DNA of 64,000 nt from Kitasatospora fiedleri (GCF_948472415.1 NZ_OX419519.1:7097001-7161000); one strand, 5' to 3'; shown: positions 47,774-56,891, numbered from the stretch's first letter. The notes: generated by a model not told the origin, from the letters alone. Translations and numbers: made by a program.

Positions 47774-48982
47774 TCACCCGGCCGTGCTGGCGGCGGGGGA
47801 CGGAGCCGGTGGCGGGTCGGGGCACCGGGCGGTGGCGGATGCCCGGTGGGCCGCGAGGAAGGCGGCGGTGGCGGCCTCCCAGCTGAACTCCTCCGCCCGG
47901 GCGCGGGCGGCGGCCCGCCGTTCCGCCTCCGGACGGTCCAGCAACTCCCGTAGCGCGAGGGCGAATCCGGCTCCCGTGTCGGCCGCCGCGAGCCCGGCCC
48001 GGCCGACCACCTGGGGCAGGGCGGAGGAGCGGCTGACTGCGACGGGGGTGCCGCAGGCCAGTGTCTCCAGGGCGGCCAGGCCGAAGGTCTCCACCGGGCC
48101 GGGCGCGATCACCGCGTCCGCCGTGGCCAGCAGGGACGCCACCTCGGAGCGGGCCGCTAGGTGGCCCAGGAACCTGACCGGCAGCCGCAGTTCGGCCGCC
48201 CGGCGTTCCAACCGGCCGCGCAGCGGGCCCGTCCCCGCGACCGCGAGCACGGCCGGGACGCGGTGCCGGCGGCGCAACTCGGCCAGCGCCTCCAGCGCCC
48301 GCTCGGGCCGCTTCTCGCCCGACAGCCGCGAGCACATCACCAGCAGCACCTGCCGCGGATCGGCCAACTCCGCCCGCAGCGAAGGGTCGTGGCACTCGGG
48401 CCGCATCACCTCCAGGTCCACCCCCAGCGGTGCCCGCTCGACGTTCCCGGCGCCGATCCGCTCGAACTCCTCGGCCGCCCACGCCGTGGTGCACAGCACC
48501 GTGTCATAGCCCTGTGCGGTACGGGAGTTGAGTCGATCCGCGAGCCGTCGCGCGGTGCCGGGCGGCGCCCCCCACGCGCCGAGCACCCCGGTGGCGCTCT
48601 CGTGCGAGACCATCATCGAGCGCACCCCGTGCGCCCGCGCCCACCCGCCCGTCCAGCGCAGCGTGGTGCGGTCCGAGACCTCCAGCCGGTCCGGCGCCAA
48701 CTCCTCCAGCAGCGAGGACAGTTGCTTCCTGCCACGGAGCACCCGGTAGCCGCCGGTGCCCGGGACGCGCGGACCGGGCAGGGTGATCACCCGCCCCTGC
48801 TCGGTCCACTCGTCGGTGCGGACCGGCCCCGGCACCACCAGCACGGGCCGGTGGCCCGCGGCCAGGTACCCGGCCCCGAGGTGACGCAGCGCGGTCCGCA
48901 GCCCGCCCGAGACCAGGGTGACGAAGTTCGCCACCCGGACGATGCACAACCCGCCGTCCGGACGGGCCGGTTCACGGTTCAC
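47774..48982 (-). CDS. GT4 glycosyltransferase
   Basis: A 402-residue GT-B enzyme. VRVANFVTLVSGGLRTALRHLGAGYLAAGH is the acceptor-domain loop. RLSGEKRPERALEALAEL, LAVAGTGPLRGRLE and APGPVETFGLAALETLACGTPVAVS (the EX7E motif) form the donor site. The GTG overlaps the stop of the upstream glycosyltransferase (GTGA), so both are co-translated. Likely an alpha-mannosyl or glucosyl transferase acting on a lipid; acceptor unknown. Confidence 0.92.
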   Translation of the reverse strand: MNREPARPDGGLCIVRVANFVTLVSGGLRTALRHLGAGYLAAGHRPVLVVPGPVRTDEWTEQGRVITLPGPRVPGTGGYRVLRGRKQLSSLLEELAPDRLEVSDRTTLRWTGGWARAHGVRSMMVSHESATGVLGAWGAPPGTARRLADRLNSRTAQGYDTVLCTTAWAAEEFERIGAGNVERAPLGVDLEVMRPECHDPSLRAELADPRQVLLVMCSRLSGEKRPERALEALAELRRRHRVPAVLAVAGTGPLRGRLERRAAELRLPVRFLGHLAARSEVASLLATADAVIAPGPVETFGLAALETLACGTPVAVSRSSALPQVVGRAGLAAADTGAGFALALRELLDRPEAERRAAARARAEEFSWEAATAAFLAAHRASATARCPDPPPAPSPAASTAG

Positions 48983-50340
48983 GCGGGCTGCTCCTCGACC
49001 GAGAGCGGAGCGGGGGAGGCGGGGGCGGAGGTGGGGGTTGCAGGGGCGCCGTCGGGGCGGCGGGGTGCCGGGACGGCGCCCGGGAGCGGCTGCGCGGCCG
49101 GCTCGGCCACGGGAACAGCGGCCACCGGAGCGGGAGCGGGGGCGAGGGCGGCGGCGGGTACGGCGTTCCGGTCGCGGTCGCGGTCGAGGCCCCGGACGCG
49201 GTCGCGGTGCGCGGCGAGCACCTCCTCGTAGTGCCGGATCAGCTGGTCGCCGACCGCCTCCCAGGTCCGGTCGGTGACCTCGGCCCGGCCCGCCGCGCCG
49301 TACCGGGCGCGCAGTTCGGCCGAGCCGGCGAGGTCGGCGACGGCGCGGGCGACGGCACCCGCGTCGCGCGGGGCGACCAGCAGCCCGGTGCGCCGGTGGC
49401 CGACCAGGTCGAGCGGGCCGCCGACCGCCGGGGCGACCACCGGTACGCCGCTGGCCATCGCCTCCTGGATGGTCTGGCAGAAGGTCTCCAGCGGGCCGGT
49501 GTGCACGAACAGGTCCAACGAGGCGAAGCAGCGGGCGAGTTCGGCTCCCGTGCGGCGTCCCAGGAACACCGCGCCGGGCATCGCGGCCCGCAACGCCGGC
49601 GCGCTCGGGCCGTCCCCGATCACCACCACCCGCACGCCGGGCAGCCGGGCCGCCTCCGCCAGCAGGTCGACCCGCTTCTCCGGGGCGAGCCGCCCGACGT
49701 ACCCCACCAGCACCTCGCCGCCGGGGGCCAGCGCACGGTGCAGCGCCTCGTCGCGGTGCTCCGGGTGGAAGCGCGCCGAGTCCACGCCGCGCGCCCAGAT
49801 CCGGACCTGGCGCACCCCGTGCGCCGTCAGGTCCTGCGCGGCCGGGGTCGACGGCGCCAGGGTGCGGGCGGCGGCCCGGTGCACGGAGCGGATTCGCGCC
49901 CAGGCGATCGCCGAGCCGACACCCCGGCCCATCCGGTACGCCTGCGCGTACCCCGCCAGGTCGGTCTGGTACACCGCCACGGTCGGCAGGTCCAGCCGCT
50001 CGGTGAGCCGGGCGGCCCGGGCACCCAGGATGAACGGGCTGGCCAGGTGCACCACGTCCGGCTGGTGGGCGGTCAGCGCGGCGGCCAGCCTGCGGCTGGG
50101 CAGGGCGATGCGCACCTGCGGGTAGCGGGGCAGCGGCACGGACGGGACGCGCACCACCGGCAGCGGCTCCCGGTCCGGGCCGAAGGACTGCGGCGGGCAG
50201 TGCGCACCCCGGGCCGGGGCGGGGGTGATCACCAGGGGCTGGTGGCCCCGCCGGACGAGGTGCTCGGCAGCCCTCAGCACGCTGTGGGCCACGCCGTTGA
50301 CCTCGGGCGGGAAGGACTCGGTGACGATGGCGACTCGCAT
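48979..50340 (-). CDS. GT4 alpha-mannosyltransferase-like (MgtA/PimB-like)
   Basis: A 453-residue GT-B enzyme: MRVAIVTESFPPEVNGVAHSVLRAAEHL, AVYQTDLAGYAQAY, GYVGRLAPEKRVDLLAEAARL, VVIGDGPSAPALRAAM and VHTGPLETFCQTIQEAMASGVPVVAPAVGG (EX7E-type). It resembles GDP-mannose-dependent mannosyltransferases of phosphatidylinositol mannoside or glycolipid synthesis. The C-terminal ~75 residues are a Pro/Ala/Arg-rich low-complexity tail. ATG 50340 is followed upstream by CAACGTTG and a 16-bp palindrome. Confidence 0.92.
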   Translation of the reverse strand: MRVAIVTESFPPEVNGVAHSVLRAAEHLVRRGHQPLVITPAPARGAHCPPQSFGPDREPLPVVRVPSVPLPRYPQVRIALPSRRLAAALTAHQPDVVHLASPFILGARAARLTERLDLPTVAVYQTDLAGYAQAYRMGRGVGSAIAWARIRSVHRAAARTLAPSTPAAQDLTAHGVRQVRIWARGVDSARFHPEHRDEALHRALAPGGEVLVGYVGRLAPEKRVDLLAEAARLPGVRVVVIGDGPSAPALRAAMPGAVFLGRRTGAELARCFASLDLFVHTGPLETFCQTIQEAMASGVPVVAPAVGGPLDLVGHRRTGLLVAPRDAGAVARAVADLAGSAELRARYGAAGRAEVTDRTWEAVGDQLIRHYEEVLAAHRDRVRGLDRDRDRNAVPAAALAPAPAPVAAVPVAEPAAQPLPGAVPAPRRPDGAPATPTSAPASPAPLSVEEQPA

Positions 50341-50391
50341 GCCAACGTTGTTGCCAACCCGGACGTGCGGGCAGCCAAAGGGATCTTTCGC

Positions 50392-50407
50392 GCAGACGAA
50401 CGTCTGC
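50392..50407 (-). promoter_or_regulatory. Palindrome upstream of the glycosyltransferase operon
   Basis: GCAGACG-AA-CGTCTGC is perfect over 7-bp arms, 52 bases before the first glycosyltransferase start. GCCAAC is directly repeated at 50341 and 50353. A repressor site is likely. Confidence 0.6.
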
Positions 50408-50504
50408 CGCCATTTCCGCACAGGTGTGTGAATGCGGCGGCCGGGCGGCCCCCGGCCCCGGCCCGCGCGGCCGATGGGACGGGGGGCGGGGGGCGGACCC
50501 GAGG

Positions 50505-52850
50505 TCAGGACTGGAGGTGGGCCAGCAGGCGTTCCAGGTCGGCCGTGGTGACCGCGCCGCCGGCGAAGCTGACCAGGCGGCGGACGGGAACGGAGGCCAT
50601 CATCCGGGCCAGGTCGACGCCCAGGCCATCGCCGCCGGCCCCGCCATCGGCCCCGCTGTCGCCGGTGCCCTGGGGGAGGGGCAGCAGGGCGCCGAGCGTC
50701 TCGGCCGCGCCGGGCCGGGCCATCACCTCGCCGAGCGTGGAGTCCAGTGTCAGCGGCAACTCCAGTTCGTCCCCGGCCAGTTCGACGCCGGCGGTGGCCC
50801 GCGGGTCGCGGCTGGACGCGGCGGCCAGCACCTCGTACCCGCCGCCCTCGACGATCCAGCGTCCGGCCCGGGTGTCCCAGTACGCCAGGTCGGCGCGCGG
50901 CAGCAGGACCTCGACGCGCCCGCTCGCGCCGGGCTCCAGGGTGATGGTGGCGTGGCCCTTGAGCTCCCGCGGCGGGCGGACCAGGGCCGAGCCGGGCTTG
51001 GCGACGTAGAACTGGACGACCTCACGCCCGGCCCGCCCGCCGGTGTTGGTGACCGTGACGGACGCCCGGATGCCCTCCGCGTCGGCGGCCAACTCCAGCC
51101 CGTGGTAGCGGAATTCGGTGTAGGACAGGCCGTGCCCGAACGGGAAGGTGACCGCGATGTCCCGGGCGTCGTACCAGCGGTAGCCGACGAACAGGCCCTC
51201 GCCGTACGCGACGTGGCCGTGCTCGCCGGGGAAGTCCAGGTAGGCGGGGGTGTCCTGGAGCCGGACGGGGACGGTCTCGGTGAGCCGGCCGGACGGGTTG
51301 ACCCGGCCGAACAGCACGTCGGCGAGGGCGCCGCCGGCCGCCTGGCCGAGCAGCGCGCCGTCCAGCAGGGCGGGGGCGGCGGTGACGGGGGCCAGTCGCA
51401 GCACGCCGCCGTGGCTGAGGACCACCGCCGTGCGCGGCTGGACGCGGACCACCTCGGCCAGCAACTCCAGCTGCTCGGCCGGAAGTTCGATGTGCTCGCG
51501 GTCGAAGCCCTCGGACTCCTGGTGGGCGGCCAGCCCGAGGAAGAGCACCGCGGTGTCGGCGGCGGCGGCCACCGCGACCGCCTCGGCCCGCAGCGCGGCG
51601 GCGTCGCCGGTGCCGTCGGTGGTGAAGCCCGGTGCGTGGACCACCTCGGCCGCCCCGGCCAGGGCGCGGATCTCCGCCAGCGGGACGTCGAGCCGGGTCG
51701 GGTTCACGTGCGAGCTGCCGCCGCCCTGGTAGCGCGGCTCGGTGGCGAACGCGCCGAGCACGGCGAGCGGACGCCCGGCGGTGAGCGGCAGCACGGGCGT
51801 ACCGTCGACGGGGTCGTTCTTGAGCAGCACGACGCAGTGCGCGGCGACCCGGCGGGCCAGCGCGTGGTGCGCGTCCGGGTCGAACGGGCCGACCGGCAGG
51901 GCGCGTCCGGCCCGGGCCCGGGCGGCCAGCGCGACCGTCCGGGCGGCGGCCGCGGCGACCGCGTCGGCGTCCAGTGCGCCGGCCTCGACGGCCGCGACCA
52001 CCTGCGCGTCAGTGGTGCCGCCGGTGCCGGGCATCTCTAGGTCGAGCCCGGCGGCCACCGAGGCGACCCGGTCCTGGACGGCGCCCCAGTCGCTGACCAC
52101 CGCCCCGTCGAAGCCCCACTCGCCGCGCAGCACCTCGGTGAGCAGCCAGCGGTTCTCGGCCGCGTAGGTGCCGTTGATCCGGTTGTACGCGCACATCACC
52201 GTCCACGGCTGCGCCTGCTGGACGACCTGCTGGAACGCCCGCAGGTAGACCTCGCGCAGCGGGCGGGCGGCGACGTCCGAGCTGGAGCGCATCCGGTCGT
52301 GCTCGGTGTTGTTGGCGGCGAAGTGCTTGAGCGAGGCGCCGACGCCGGTGCTCTGGAGGCCGCGCACCCAGGCGGTGGCGAGGGTGCCGGTGAGTCGGGG
52401 GTCCTCCGAGTAGTACTCGAAGTTGCGGCCGCAGCGCGGGTCCCGCTTGATGTTCACACCCGGGCCCAGCAGCACGTCCACGCCCAGCGCCCGGCCCTCC
52501 GTGCCCAGCGCCCGGCCGACCTCGGCGACCAGTTCGGCGTCCCAGCTCTGGCCGAGGCCGACGGCGGGCGGGAAGCAGGTCGCCGGGCGGCTGGCCGCGA
52601 GGCCCAGGTGGTCGCTCTCCCCGGCCCGGTCGTCCTGGAGCCGCACGCCGTGCGGGCCGTCGGTCAGCGTGAGGGCCGGGACGGGGCCGACGGCCTTGGT
52701 GGTCCAGAAGCCCGCCCCGCTGCCGAGCGCGGCGCGCTCCGCGAGCGAGAGGCCCGCCGACGCGGCGGCGAGGTCGGCGGGGTCGGTCGAGTCGGTGGAG
52801 TCGGTGGGGTCGCTGGGGCTGGTGGAGTCGGCGGGGCCGAGAGCGGTCAC
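50505..52850 (-). CDS. Glycoside hydrolase family 3 beta-glucosidase
   Basis: A 781-residue GH3 enzyme without signal peptide. LTDGPHGVR, LLGPGVNIKRDPRCGRNFEYYSEDP, SLKHFAANNTEHDR (Lys-His) and GAVVSDWGAV (Asp nucleophile) mark the (alpha/beta)8 domain. The second domain and the C-terminal Fn3-like domain (ASVTVTNTGGRAGREVVQFYV) follow. It hydrolyses cellobiose-like sugars or plant glucosides in the cytosol. GTG 52850 has GAGGAG 6 bases upstream. The N-terminus has a Ser/Asp/Pro/Thr repeat. Divergent from a TetR regulator. Confidence 0.96.
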   Translation of the reverse strand: MTALGPADSTSPSDPTDSTDSTDPADLAAASAGLSLAERAALGSGAGFWTTKAVGPVPALTLTDGPHGVRLQDDRAGESDHLGLAASRPATCFPPAVGLGQSWDAELVAEVGRALGTEGRALGVDVLLGPGVNIKRDPRCGRNFEYYSEDPRLTGTLATAWVRGLQSTGVGASLKHFAANNTEHDRMRSSSDVAARPLREVYLRAFQQVVQQAQPWTVMCAYNRINGTYAAENRWLLTEVLRGEWGFDGAVVSDWGAVQDRVASVAAGLDLEMPGTGGTTDAQVVAAVEAGALDADAVAAAAARTVALAARARAGRALPVGPFDPDAHHALARRVAAHCVVLLKNDPVDGTPVLPLTAGRPLAVLGAFATEPRYQGGGSSHVNPTRLDVPLAEIRALAGAAEVVHAPGFTTDGTGDAAALRAEAVAVAAAADTAVLFLGLAAHQESEGFDREHIELPAEQLELLAEVVRVQPRTAVVLSHGGVLRLAPVTAAPALLDGALLGQAAGGALADVLFGRVNPSGRLTETVPVRLQDTPAYLDFPGEHGHVAYGEGLFVGYRWYDARDIAVTFPFGHGLSYTEFRYHGLELAADAEGIRASVTVTNTGGRAGREVVQFYVAKPGSALVRPPRELKGHATITLEPGASGRVEVLLPRADLAYWDTRAGRWIVEGGGYEVLAAASSRDPRATAGVELAGDELELPLTLDSTLGEVMARPGAAETLGALLPLPQGTGDSGADGGAGGDGLGVDLARMMASVPVRRLVSFAGGAVTTADLERLLAHLQS

Positions 52851-52933
52851 GGGGGTCTCCTCGGGGAGTGCGGGGCGCGCCGGTGCGGGGCGGCGGCCCG
52901 GGCGCTGCCGGGGACGGTCGGCCACCCTGCCGA

Positions 52934-52966
52934 ACACAAAAACAGTACGACATTCGGTTTTCGTGT
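52934..52966. promoter_or_regulatory. Inverted repeat between GH3 and TetR genes
   Basis: ACACAAAAAC (52934-52943) and GTTTTCGTGT (52957-52966) are inverse with one mismatch, separated by 13 bases, in an AT-rich patch. This is the likely TetR operator controlling both divergent genes. Confidence 0.7.
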
Positions 52967-53023
52967 CACAAGCACCGCGACCAGGTCACTTCCCGTGGCG
53001 GACGGTGGCGTAGAGTCGTCCGC

Positions 53024-53707
53024 ATGGCTCGACCACGTGGCTCCTACGCGAAGGGCATCGCCAAGCGCGAGGAGATCCTCGACACCGCGCTGGAGATCGT
53101 CGCCCGGGTCGGCTACAGCCGCGCCACCGTGCGCGAACTGGCCCAGGCCGTCGGCCTCAGCCAGACCGGTCTGCTGCACTACTTCGGCAGCAAGGAACAG
53201 CTCTTCGTCGAGATCCTGCGCCGCCGCGACCTGGTCGACCTGCGGGCGGCCACCGGGGCGGCCACCGGGGCGAGCGGCAGGGCCGACGGGAGCGGCGCGG
53301 GTGGTGGAAGAGGCGAGGACGGCGCAAGCGGCGAGGACGGCGGAAGCGGCCGGGAGGACGCCGGGTTCCCGCCCGACCTGGTAGGTGCGCTCGCCGCGCT
53401 CCAGCGGCACAACGCCGAAGTCCCGGGCCTGGTCCAGCTGTTCTCGCGGCTCTCCGCCGAGGCCGTCGAACCCGACCACCCCGCCCACGCCTACTTCCGC
53501 GACCGCTACCGGGACGTCCGGGCGGGCGGCGCCGAAGCGGTCCGGGCGAGCCAGGCCGCCGGGGAACTGCCCGCGGGCATCGACGCGGACCGCCTCGCGG
53601 TGCTGGTCTTCGCGCTCGTCGACGGGTTGCAGATGCAGTGGCAGTACGATCCCGAGATCGACATGGCCGAGCAACTCTCGTACTTCTGGCGCCTGTTGGG
53701 GCGGTGA
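53024..53707 (+). CDS. TetR family regulator of the GH3 gene
   Basis: A 227-residue protein. TVRELAQAVGLSQTGLLHYFGSKEQLFVEIL is the helix-turn-helix at about 36-66. Between about residues 76 and 112 there is a Gly/Ala/Glu low-complexity insert (GEDGASGEDGGSGRED) not usual in the family. The ligand-binding domain continues with LVGALAALQRHNAEVPGLVQ and ADRLAVLVFALVDGLQMQWQYDP. TAGAGT (53011-53016) is 7 bases before ATG. Expected to repress the beta-glucosidase. Confidence 0.92.
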   Translation: MARPRGSYAKGIAKREEILDTALEIVARVGYSRATVRELAQAVGLSQTGLLHYFGSKEQLFVEILRRRDLVDLRAATGAATGASGRADGSGAGGGRGEDGASGEDGGSGREDAGFPPDLVGALAALQRHNAEVPGLVQLFSRLSAEAVEPDHPAHAYFRDRYRDVRAGGAEAVRASQAAGELPAGIDADRLAVLVFALVDGLQMQWQYDPEIDMAEQLSYFWRLLGR

Positions 53708-53721
53708 CACTCGACCGCCGG

Positions 53722-55494
53722 TCAGGACGGCCGGTGGCGGACCCGGGCCGCCAGCAGGGCGATGTCGTCCTCGGCGTCGTCCGGGGCCAGGGCGGCGAGG
53801 GTGCCGTCGAGCAGGGAGTCGAGGGGGCCGTCGGCGGGGAGGCGGAGCGCGGAGAGGCGGGCGAGCGAGACGTCGATGTCCTCGCCGCGCCGTTCGACCA
53901 GACCGTCGGTGTACAGCAGCAGGGCGTGGTCGGCGCGCAGCTCGACGACGGTCTGCTCGTAGCCGCCGACGCCGGTGCCCAGCGGCGGGCCGGTCGGCAC
54001 CTCGATCAGCTCGGTGGCGTGCGGGGTGAGCAGGGCGGGCGGCAGGTGCCCGGCGCTGGCGAGGGTCCAGCGGGCGCGGGCCGGGTCGGCGAGGGCCAGC
54101 ACGCAGGTCGCGGGCCGGGCGTTCTCCTGCTCGGCGATCAGCGCGTCGAGCTGGCGCAGGATGCGGTGCGGCGGCAGGTCCATCGCGGCGACGTAGCGCA
54201 GCGTGGAACGGTAGTTGCTCATGTCGACGGCGGCCTCCACGCCGTGCCCCATCACGTCGCCCATGGCCAGCAGCGTCCGCCCGAACGGCAGCCGCACCGT
54301 CTCGTACCAGTCGCCGCCGACCACCGAGGCGATCCCGGACGGCAGGTAGCGGGAGGCGAGTTCGAGGTTGGGGTGCGGGCTGCCGGGCTCGGCGAGCAGC
54401 GCCCGCTGGAGTTCCAGGGCGGTGTCCTGCGAGCGGGCGTAGCGCCGGGCGTGGTCGAGGGTGAGCGCGGCGCGCCCGGCGATCGCGGCGAGCAGCTCGG
54501 TGTCCTCGTCGGTGAACCCGAGCGAACTGCCGTGCGCCCGCGCCAGGGTGAGCACGCCGATCGGACGGCCGCGGGCGGTCAGCGGGACGGCGAGCAGGCA
54601 GTCCACCCCGGCACTCCGGCAGGCGGACAGGGCGGCCTCGTCCGGGACCAGCGCCGCCAGCTCCTCGGCGGACAGCAGGTTGGCCGCCACCGGACGGCCC
54701 TCGGCGAGCGCCCGGGCGGCCACCGAGCCGGGCCGGTGCCGCACCGCCTCACCGACCGGGGCGGACGCCGGCGCGCCGTCCTGGTCCGGCCCGCCGGCGG
54801 TGGCGGCCCGCCGCAACCGCAGCCGCGACCGGTCCCGCTCCCGTTCTCGCTCCTGGTCCCGCCCCCGCCCCCGCTCCGGGTCGGCGTCCGGGCGTGGCGC
54901 GACGGTGCCAGGGCCGACGGTGCCGGGTGCGGTGGTGCCGGGTGCGGTGCTGTCGGGCGTGTCGAGCGGCAGGACGTCGACCAGGGCGAGGGCGGCGAAG
55001 CCGGGGACGGCGAACGCGGCGAGTTCCGCGCAGGTGGTGTCCGGGTCCAGGGTGGTGCCGATCCGTTCCGAACCGGCCTCCAGCAGGGCGAACCGGGCCC
55101 GGACGCGTTCGAGCTCGGCCCGGTGGGCGTCGGCGCCGCCCGGCAGGACGACCAGCACTCCGGTCGGCGCGCCGCCGACCTCCAGCCGGCGGAAGTCGGC
55201 GGGCCGCCCGGCGAAGGTGCCCGAACGCGGTCGCCCGTCGGCCAGGACGCGCGGGACGGCAGGGTCCGGCCGGTCGGCGGCCCGCCCCAGGACGGCCGTC
55301 GGCGACACGCCGGTGACCTGCTGGAACGACGTGTTCAGGTAGCGCCAGCGCAGCTCCGCGTCGAGCACCGCCACCGCCACGGGCAGCTGCCCGAGCAGGG
55401 CGCCGGTCAGCGCGTCGCGATCCACCCGCAGGGCCGCGGAGGCGGTCGTGAGCAGCGAATCCGTCGAGCTGTCGCCCGCCGACTCGGGCCGCAC
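53722..55494 (-). CDS. PAS-GAF-PP2C (SpoIIE-type) serine phosphatase
   Basis: A 590-residue signalling protein. PAS (about 25-110; VAVLDAELRWRYLNTSFQQVTGV), GAF (about 130-365; LLAVPLTARGRPIGVLTLARAH, FTDEDTELLAAIAGRAAL) and PP2C/SpoIIE (about 385-590; VGGDWYETVRLPFGRTLLAMGDVMGHG, LLLYTDGLVERRGEDID, DDIALLAARV) with metal-binding Asp residues. Such proteins dephosphorylate anti-anti-sigma factors. The GAF domain is split by a Thr/Pro and Arg/Glu low-complexity insert (about 180-240). GTG 55494 with GGGAGGG upstream. Confidence 0.92.
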   Translation of the reverse strand: MRPESAGDSSTDSLLTTASAALRVDRDALTGALLGQLPVAVAVLDAELRWRYLNTSFQQVTGVSPTAVLGRAADRPDPAVPRVLADGRPRSGTFAGRPADFRRLEVGGAPTGVLVVLPGGADAHRAELERVRARFALLEAGSERIGTTLDPDTTCAELAAFAVPGFAALALVDVLPLDTPDSTAPGTTAPGTVGPGTVAPRPDADPERGRGRDQERERERDRSRLRLRRAATAGGPDQDGAPASAPVGEAVRHRPGSVAARALAEGRPVAANLLSAEELAALVPDEAALSACRSAGVDCLLAVPLTARGRPIGVLTLARAHGSSLGFTDEDTELLAAIAGRAALTLDHARRYARSQDTALELQRALLAEPGSPHPNLELASRYLPSGIASVVGGDWYETVRLPFGRTLLAMGDVMGHGVEAAVDMSNYRSTLRYVAAMDLPPHRILRQLDALIAEQENARPATCVLALADPARARWTLASAGHLPPALLTPHATELIEVPTGPPLGTGVGGYEQTVVELRADHALLLYTDGLVERRGEDIDVSLARLSALRLPADGPLDSLLDGTLAALAPDDAEDDIALLAARVRHRPS

Positions 55495-55871
55495 CCGTGA
55501 TCCCTCCCTCACCACGTCCCCGTGGAGCCGTCGGCGGGCCCGGCGCGCCTTCGTCCCGCGCAGCCCGGTGTCCCGCCTCCCGGGTGATCCGCACCCGGGG
55601 ACCGCACCCTACTCGGCGAACCCGCCCCGATCCGAACCCGACACGGTGCGGGCGTCCGTCGGGGCGGGGTTTTCGCCGGGCTCGACCGTTCTCCTGGCCG
55701 TCCCGCCGGCGGATTCGGACCGCCCGGGGGCGCTCGGCGGCGTCCGGGCCCGCGGCGTGTCCCGGTGGCTGCGGTGCCCGTCGCGGTCGGCCGCGGTGCC
55801 CGTGGCGGTGGACGGTCGGCCGGGCAGGGAGAATGGACCGTTCGATCCCCTGCCGCAGGAGAACCCGTACC
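55495..55871. other. 377-bp gap without a gene
   Basis: Open frames here are shadows. I see only an imperfect stem GCAGGGAG/TCCCCTGC (about 55824-55855) just before the pentapeptide-protein gene. Both divergent promoters should lie here, but no clear -35/-10 pair is visible. Confidence 0.4.
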
Positions 55872-56702
55872 GTGACCGACCAGCAGCACCCCGCCCCGAC
55901 CGGCCGTCGACTCGACCTGCTCGCCGACTGCTCCGCCTGCTTCGGCCTGTGCTGCGTCGCCCTGCCCTTCGCCAAGTCCGCGGACTTCGCGGCGAACAAG
56001 AACGCGGGCACGCCCTGCCGCAACCTCCAGGCCGACAACCGCTGCGGCATCCACACCGAGCTGCGCGGGCGCGGCTACCAGGGCTGCACGGTGTTCGACT
56101 GCTTCGGCGCCGGACAGAAGCTCTCCCGGCACACCTTCGGCGGACGCAGCTGGCGCGAGGACCCGGACACCGCCCGGCAGGTGTTCGAAACCTTCCCGGT
56201 GATGCGCCAACTCCACGAACTGCTCTGGTACTTGACCGAGGCGCTGGAGCTGCCGAAAGCCCGGCCGGTGCACCCCGAACTGCGTCGGGCGCTCGACGGG
56301 ATCGAGCAGCTGACCGGGCGGGACGCCGCCGCACTGCTCGCCGCCGACGTCCCCGCGATCCGGGCCGAGACCAGCGAACTCCTGCTCAAGGCCAGTGAGT
56401 TGACCCGGAACGCGCTGCCCGGCAAGAAGCGCAACCACCGTGGCGCCGACCTGATCGGGGCCCGCCTGCGCGGCGCGGACCTGCGCGGGGCCAACCTGCG
56501 CGGCGCCTACCTGATCGCGGCCGACCTGTCCGGTGCGGACCTGCGTGACGCCGACCTGATCGGCGCGGACCTGCGCGACGCCGACCTGCGGGGTGCCGAC
56601 CTGACCGGGGCGCTGTTCCTCACCCAGTCCCAACTCAACGCCGCCAAGGGCGACTCCACCACCCGCGTCGGCGCCGCGCTGGCCCGCCCCGCGCACTGGT
56701 GA
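55872..56702 (+). CDS. Cys-cluster and pentapeptide-repeat protein
   Basis: A 276-residue protein. The N-terminal ~70 residues contain CSACFGLCC, GTPCRNLQADNRCGIH and YQGCTVFDC, a Cys/His cluster reminiscent of YkgJ-type metal-binding proteins. A helical middle follows. The C-terminus has about nine A(D/N)Lxx pentapeptide repeats (ADLRGANLRGAYLIAADLSG) forming a short right-handed beta-helix. GTG 55872 has CAGGAG upstream. Pentapeptide proteins can mimic DNA or mediate binding; the role here is unknown. Confidence 0.88.
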   Translation: MTDQQHPAPTGRRLDLLADCSACFGLCCVALPFAKSADFAANKNAGTPCRNLQADNRCGIHTELRGRGYQGCTVFDCFGAGQKLSRHTFGGRSWREDPDTARQVFETFPVMRQLHELLWYLTEALELPKARPVHPELRRALDGIEQLTGRDAAALLAADVPAIRAETSELLLKASELTRNALPGKKRNHRGADLIGARLRGADLRGANLRGAYLIAADLSGADLRDADLIGADLRDADLRGADLTGALFLTQSQLNAAKGDSTTRVGAALARPAHW

Positions 56703-56705
56703 GAC

Positions 56706-56790
56706 CCGCCGGGAGGACGGGAGGGGACGGGAGGGGAGGACGGGGAGAGCGCGGGAGGGGGAGCGGGAGGGCCTGGAAGGGGGGCGTGCG
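56706..56790 (+). other. G-rich tract with quadruplex potential
   Basis: The plus strand has many GGG/GGGG runs separated by 1-5 bases (e.g. GGGAGGACGGGAGGGGACGG). It could form G-quadruplex DNA or RNA just after the pentapeptide gene. No hairpin terminator is seen there, so it may serve as one. Confidence 0.45.
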
Positions 56791-56891
56791 GGGCGCGCGT
56801 GGGCCCCTGAATCGGGATTAATTGCCTGCGGTCCGGGCGGAACCGGGCGTATGGTCATGAACTCCCCGACGCGAGAGGAGGATCATCCGCG

